Shown: positions 60,803-64,000 of the stretch, in pieces
Layout of the letters: every line of letters starts with the position of its first letter
Position numbering within the stretch: the first letter of the stretch is position 1
DNA from: Bacteroidales bacterium
Lineage (GTDB): Bacteria; Bacteroidota; Bacteroidia; Bacteroidales; P3
NCBI GenBank assembly: GCA_017962665.1
Contig: JAGCUU010000036.1
Span: 1-64,000 of the forward strand
Direction of reading: 5' to 3'
Length of the DNA: 64,000 bases
Notes under the pieces: generated by a model
Told to the model about the DNA's origin: nothing
What the model saw: only the letters and a program-made list of their open reading frames with translations
Database searches by the model: none
Position numbers and translations under genes: made by a program

Positions 60803-63031
60803 TCAGAGTTTCCGCTCGATGAAATCCGTCATCAACTTATACAGGTTGAGGCGTGTGTTGCCACCATAGATACCATGGTTCTTGTTGGGATAGACACGCA
60901 TCTCAAACTGCTTGTCGGCCTTCTCCAGGGCTGTCGCCAGATCCAAAGCGTTCTGGAAATGCACATTGTCGTCCCCTGTGCCATGTACAAGGAGATAGTT
61001 GCCCTTCAGACGGTCAGCGAAATTGATGGGAGAATTGTTATCGTATCCGTCGGGATTCTCCTGCGGACGCTGGAGGAAACGTTCGGTGTAGATATTGTCG
61101 TAGTAACGCCACGTAGTTACAGGAGCCACAGCGATGGCACTCTTGAACACGTCGTTGCCCTTCAGTATGCAGAGTGACGAGAGGTAACCGCCAAAACTCC
61201 AGCCAAAGATGCCTATGCGATTCTCGTCGATCCAAGGCTTGCCACCAAACCACTTGGCAGCCTCTATGGCATCAATGCATTCGTAATGTCCCAGATTGCG
61301 ATACGTCATCTTCTTGAAGTCGGCACCACGTCCGCCAGTGCCACGTCCATCGAAGCACACAACGACATAGCCTTTCTGTGCCAGCATGCGGAACCAGTTG
61401 TAGTCGCTGTAGCCATAACTGTTGGTTACCTGCTGGTTACCAGGGCCACCATACACATAGAAGAAAAGTGGATACTGCTTGTTCTCGTCAAAGTCGGAAG
61501 GCTTGATGATATAGTAGTTCAATTCGACACCCTCAGAGGTCTTCAGAACGCCGAACTCTTTTTTCTCTCGTCCATATTCTGCCAAGTGCTGCTGCAACTG
61601 GGCGTTGTCCTGCAGCATCTTTATCTGTTTGCCCTTGCTGTCATGCAACGTGTATATAGGAGCCTTATTGGCATTGCTGTAAATGCAGATATAATATTTG
61701 CAGCCGTTGCTGAACAAGGCGTTATAGGTGCCCAGCACACGGTTCGACGACGACACTCCACCATTGTAATCCTGATACAACTTGTTGCCGGCATCAAAGT
61801 TAAGACACTCTTTCTTTTTGCCCTTGAAATCAATCACGTAAAGGTCGGTATTGATAGGACTGCTCTCATGGCTGCGGTAATATATCTTTTGGTTTTTCTC
61901 GTCTATGCCGCAGATGTTCACCACGTCGTATGCGCCTGTCGTAATCTGACGGATCAATGTGCCGTCCATACCATAGAGATAGATATGGTTGTAGCCATCC
62001 TTCTCGCTGGTGATAAGAAAACCGTTGCCGTCGTTCAGGAACTTCCACGTATCGGGGACCTCGACATAGGCCTTGTCCTCCTCGCTGTAAAGGAGTCTAA
62101 TCTTGCCCGTTGTTGCATTTGCAGTGAGCAGCTCCATCTTGTTCTGCAGGCGGTTCATTCGCATGAATGCAAGCAGGTTGGCATCCTTGGTCCACTGCAT
62201 GCGCGGCAGGTACTGGTCGTTCTCGCTGCCGGTATTGAGACGCATCGATTGGCCGTTCTCCAAGTTGAAGATATAGATGTCCACCACCGAGTTGTCCTCG
62301 CCGGCTTTGGGGTATTTGTAGTTGTAGTTTTCCGGATAGAGGCCTCCCCAGGTCTGCATGGTGAACTCGCGTACCTTGCTCTCGTCGAAACGGTAGTAGG
62401 CTATCTTGCGGCTGTCAGGACTCCAGTAAAATCCCTGAGTGATGGCAAACTCCTCCTCGTAAACCCAGTCGGTAGTGCCGTTGATGATGGAGTTGATCTT
62501 GCCGTCAGTGGTTATCTGGTGCTCTGTCATGTTGTCGAGCTCCATGTAGTAGAGGTTGTTGTCCCTCACGTATGCCACCTTTGTACCGTCGGGCGACAGG
62601 GTCGTCAGGCGCTGCTTACCCTCCTTGGATATCTTAGTAAAGCTGCCGTCGGCAACATTGTAGATGTAATAGTCCGACACTCCGCTATGTCTGTATATGG
62701 GCTCGAAGCCACTGCTCAGTAGTATTTTCTGTTCGTCGGCAGAGAACTCATACTCTTCGATTGGAGGCAGGGGCTTTGCCTTTTTTGTCTGACCACCGAA
62801 CGAACAGACCATACCCTCCTTTTCACCGGTCTTGTAGGAGTATTTCTCTATGCCCGTACGGGTAAGCACACAATAGTGCTCGCCATCCTGCATCGAGCGT
62901 ATAGACTGGATGCCACGTGGAGAGAAAGTACCCTTTGCCCAAATGTCTTCAAGGGTAATCTGTTTTGTAGGCTGTGCCATCATGCAGCCAATGGCAGCAA
63001 ACAATGAAATCAAGATAGTTATGCGTTTCAT
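60803..63031 (-). CDS. Dipeptidyl peptidase IV (S9B)
   Basis: A 742-residue exported serine peptidase that removes X-Pro or X-Ala dipeptides. Signal peptide to MMAQ; an eight-blade propeller with the N-terminal-binding double Glu in DWVYEEEF; alpha/beta-hydrolase domain with Ser612 in GWSFGG, Asp688 in GTGDDNVH and His719 in NHGIYGG. FYVYGGPGNQ is the usual oxyanion strand. It probably feeds peptide fermentation together with the M16 and lysyl-endopeptidase-like proteases in this window. Confidence 0.95.
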   Translation of the reverse strand: MKRITILISLFAAIGCMMAQPTKQITLEDIWAKGTFSPRGIQSIRSMQDGEHYCVLTRTGIEKYSYKTGEKEGMVCSFGGQTKKAKPLPPIEEYEFSADEQKILLSSGFEPIYRHSGVSDYYIYNVADGSFTKISKEGKQRLTTLSPDGTKVAYVRDNNLYYMELDNMTEHQITTDGKINSIINGTTDWVYEEEFAITQGFYWSPDSRKIAYYRFDESKVREFTMQTWGGLYPENYNYKYPKAGEDNSVVDIYIFNLENGQSMRLNTGSENDQYLPRMQWTKDANLLAFMRMNRLQNKMELLTANATTGKIRLLYSEEDKAYVEVPDTWKFLNDGNGFLITSEKDGYNHIYLYGMDGTLIRQITTGAYDVVNICGIDEKNQKIYYRSHESSPINTDLYVIDFKGKKKECLNFDAGNKLYQDYNGGVSSSNRVLGTYNALFSNGCKYYICIYSNANKAPIYTLHDSKGKQIKMLQDNAQLQQHLAEYGREKKEFGVLKTSEGVELNYYIIKPSDFDENKQYPLFFYVYGGPGNQQVTNSYGYSDYNWFRMLAQKGYVVVCFDGRGTGGRGADFKKMTYRNLGHYECIDAIEAAKWFGGKPWIDENRIGIFGWSFGGYLSSLCILKGNDVFKSAIAVAPVTTWRYYDNIYTERFLQRPQENPDGYDNNSPINFADRLKGNYLLVHGTGDDNVHFQNALDLATALEKADKQFEMRVYPNKNHGIYGGNTRLNLYKLMTDFIERKL

Positions 63032-63061
63032 ATCAATAAAGTGTTTCTGTTATTTGAATTG

Positions 63062-63091
63062 CAAAAATAATAAAAAATCCCGTTACCACAA
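63062..63091 (-). promoter_or_regulatory. Probable promoter of the DPP-IV gene
   Basis: Minus-strand TTG (63091-63089) and TATTTTTG (63069-63062), with about 22 bases between, lie just after the stop of the winged-helix gene. The DPP-IV ATG is 31 bases beyond the -7 box. Confidence 0.5.
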
Positions 63092-63093
63092 AA

Positions 63094-63762
63094 CTACCCT
63101 ATCAGTTTCTTTATATCTCTAAGGGAGGCTTTGGGAAGTACGCTTTGCATGTGGGCCATGATGCGTGAATACGAATCCCCTGCGCTGCAATTCGCACAAC
63201 ACACCTCACGACCGAACAGATCCTCTGGGGTGGTAAGCAACGCCCATCCCCATCCATACTGCCTACCATGACGGTCACGGGGATAGACAAAGTCCTCTGT
63301 CACGATCCTGCACATCATCTGCAGCCGCGTGACATAGCTGTCGAAACGGCCACGCATCTTTGGACCGTCAAAGCCACATGCCGCACGTAAATCGCGTGTC
63401 ACCATGCTGCCATTGGCGCGCAACACCGACAATATTGTGCCTTCGATGCTTTCCTCCTTCGGTTCGGGAGTACGCGACCGCCGGTAGTTGCAGAAATCCG
63501 ACCACCATTCCCGACTGACAAAGCCCGCTTTTGAGGCGAAAAACTTGCCGTATGCACAACCGCTCTCAGTGACTATGGAACCTTTCCATCTCCAAAGAGG
63601 CCAGTCCCACCCTCCGTCGGGCAACAGATGATAACGACAGCGGGGATGTACAGCCTCGTCAGCTGAAAAACCTGGTATTCCACTGTCAAGCAGTGGCAAA
63701 AAGCCTACCTCTTCAATCAACTCCATAAGCTGCGGGCAGTCTTCAATATTGTTTTTGGACAT
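63094..63762 (-). CDS. Winged-helix protein, AlkZ-related
   Basis: A 222-residue protein from the ATG at 63762; a GTG two codons earlier is possible. The first half has GFLPLL, DWPLWRWKG and CAYGKFFASKAGFVSREWWSDFCNYRR, the second a winged-helix segment (GSMVTRDLRAACGF, RGRFDSYVTRLQMMC) and YGWGWALLTTPEDLFG. This resembles Bacteroidota proteins named AlkZ-related, distant kin of a DNA glycosylase. The catalytic state cannot be judged. A tRNA-Ser gene lies upstream. Confidence 0.6.
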   Translation of the reverse strand: MSKNNIEDCPQLMELIEEVGFLPLLDSGIPGFSADEAVHPRCRYHLLPDGGWDWPLWRWKGSIVTESGCAYGKFFASKAGFVSREWWSDFCNYRRSRTPEPKEESIEGTILSVLRANGSMVTRDLRAACGFDGPKMRGRFDSYVTRLQMMCRIVTEDFVYPRDRHGRQYGWGWALLTTPEDLFGREVCCANCSAGDSYSRIMAHMQSVLPKASLRDIKKLIG

Positions 63763-63837
63763 GCTCACTTCTACAATAATAATGTTTTTTCGCCTTAACG
63801 AATCTCTTTAATTTTTATTGCCAAACCCATATAAATA

Positions 63838-63864
63838 CAAAAACCGCGTTGAATGACAACGCGG
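63838..63864 (-). terminator. Terminator of tRNA-Ser
   Basis: CCGCGTTG/CAACGCGG stem with a five-base loop, followed on the minus strand by TTTTTG, directly after the tRNA 3' end. Confidence 0.8.
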
Positions 63865-63865
63865 C

Positions 63866-63955
63866 TGGCGGAGAGACAGGGATTCGAACCCTGGGACCAG
63901 CAAGCTGGTCAACGGTTTTCGAGACCGCCCCGATCGACCACTCCGGCATCTCTCC
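63866..63955 (-). tRNA. tRNA-Ser (anticodon CGA)
   Basis: On the minus strand the acceptor arm GGAGAGA/TCTCTCC, the anticodon loop CTCGAAA (anticodon CGA, reads UCG), a long class II variable arm (TGACCAGCTTGCTGGTC), and the T arm CAGGGTTCGAATCCCTG are clear. The 3' CCA is encoded (63868-63866). Confidence 0.97.
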
Positions 63956-64000
63956 TTGTATATCAAACTATTATAAAGGTTTTATTCTTTATCCAAGCCC

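Noticed and set aside
61286-62722. 478-codon open frame on the plus strand over the DPP-IV gene
   Set aside because: Antisense to a fully conserved peptidase with an intact triad. Its hydrophobic stretches mirror the peptidase codons.

Overview
The window reads as one chromosomal segment of a Bacteroidota bacterium, most likely order Bacteroidales. Supporting signs are a type IX secretion protein (PorQ), a secreted protease with a type IX C-terminal sorting tail, DPP-IV and GWxTD-domain proteins, a TonB receptor with an N-terminal carboxypeptidase-regulatory-like domain, MtaB, a single-subunit glycyl-tRNA synthetase, and repeated TAnnTTTG promoter boxes in place of the sigma70 -10. Two lysine-fermentation genes lie near opposite ends of the window (kamA, partial, at the left edge; kdd at 51-52 kb), which suggests an anaerobic amino-acid fermenter.

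Left part (1-12.6 kb): the 3' end of kamA, a WG-repeat protein, porQ and lplA on the plus strand; then, on the minus strand, a large M16 zinc protease, glyQS, and a three-gene restriction-modification locus (GIY-YIG/helicase protein, Eco57I-type methyltransferase, and a second short methyltransferase without a catalytic tetrapeptide). A long hairpin RNA whose 3' arm can instead form a terminator lies directly before the first start codon of the restriction-modification operon. Middle left (13-25.9 kb): a DnaQ-like exonuclease, a secreted lysyl-endopeptidase-like protease, a metal-site-less M16 homologue, a TonB receptor, two exported proteins of unknown role, mtaB, a 164-bp tandem repeat, a PurF-like protein lacking the glutaminase cysteine, and a 610-residue exported repeat protein.

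Centre (25.9-50.8 kb): about 25 kb of minus-strand genes, nearly all tightly packed or overlapping, form an aryl-polyene-type biosynthetic gene cluster. It starts with an aromatic amino-acid ammonia-lyase (probable aryl starter supply), followed by a ketoreductase, an outer-membrane protein, three ketosynthases with intact Cys-His-His, a ketosynthase-like chain-length factor, a ketosynthase fragment, two acyl carrier proteins, two hot-dog dehydratases, a thioesterase, a methyltransferase, several acyltransferases, a LolA-like carrier, an MMPL exporter fused to an acyltransferase, and a glycosyltransferase. Less usual members come last: one polypeptide holding two complete CrtI/retinol-saturase-like FAD enzymes, then, behind an apparent internal promoter and a 13-bp palindrome, a B12-type radical SAM protein, a small unknown protein, an esterase, a PaaK-like ligase and a PlsC-like acyltransferase. 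The DarA/DarB resorcinol-forming genes were not seen, so an aryl polyene lipid or a modified relative is more likely than a flexirubin.

Right part (51-64 kb): kdd, a lipocalin-like protein, a GWxTD protein with an LpxL-like acyltransferase and a glycosyltransferase, gltX, an OmpH-like protein, an outer-membrane barrel, two paralogous lipoproteins, DPP-IV, a winged-helix protein and a tRNA-Ser(CGA) gene. Seven-base-period repeats sit at or just after the stop codons of four unrelated genes in the window. No CRISPR array, transposase, integrase or rRNA was seen.
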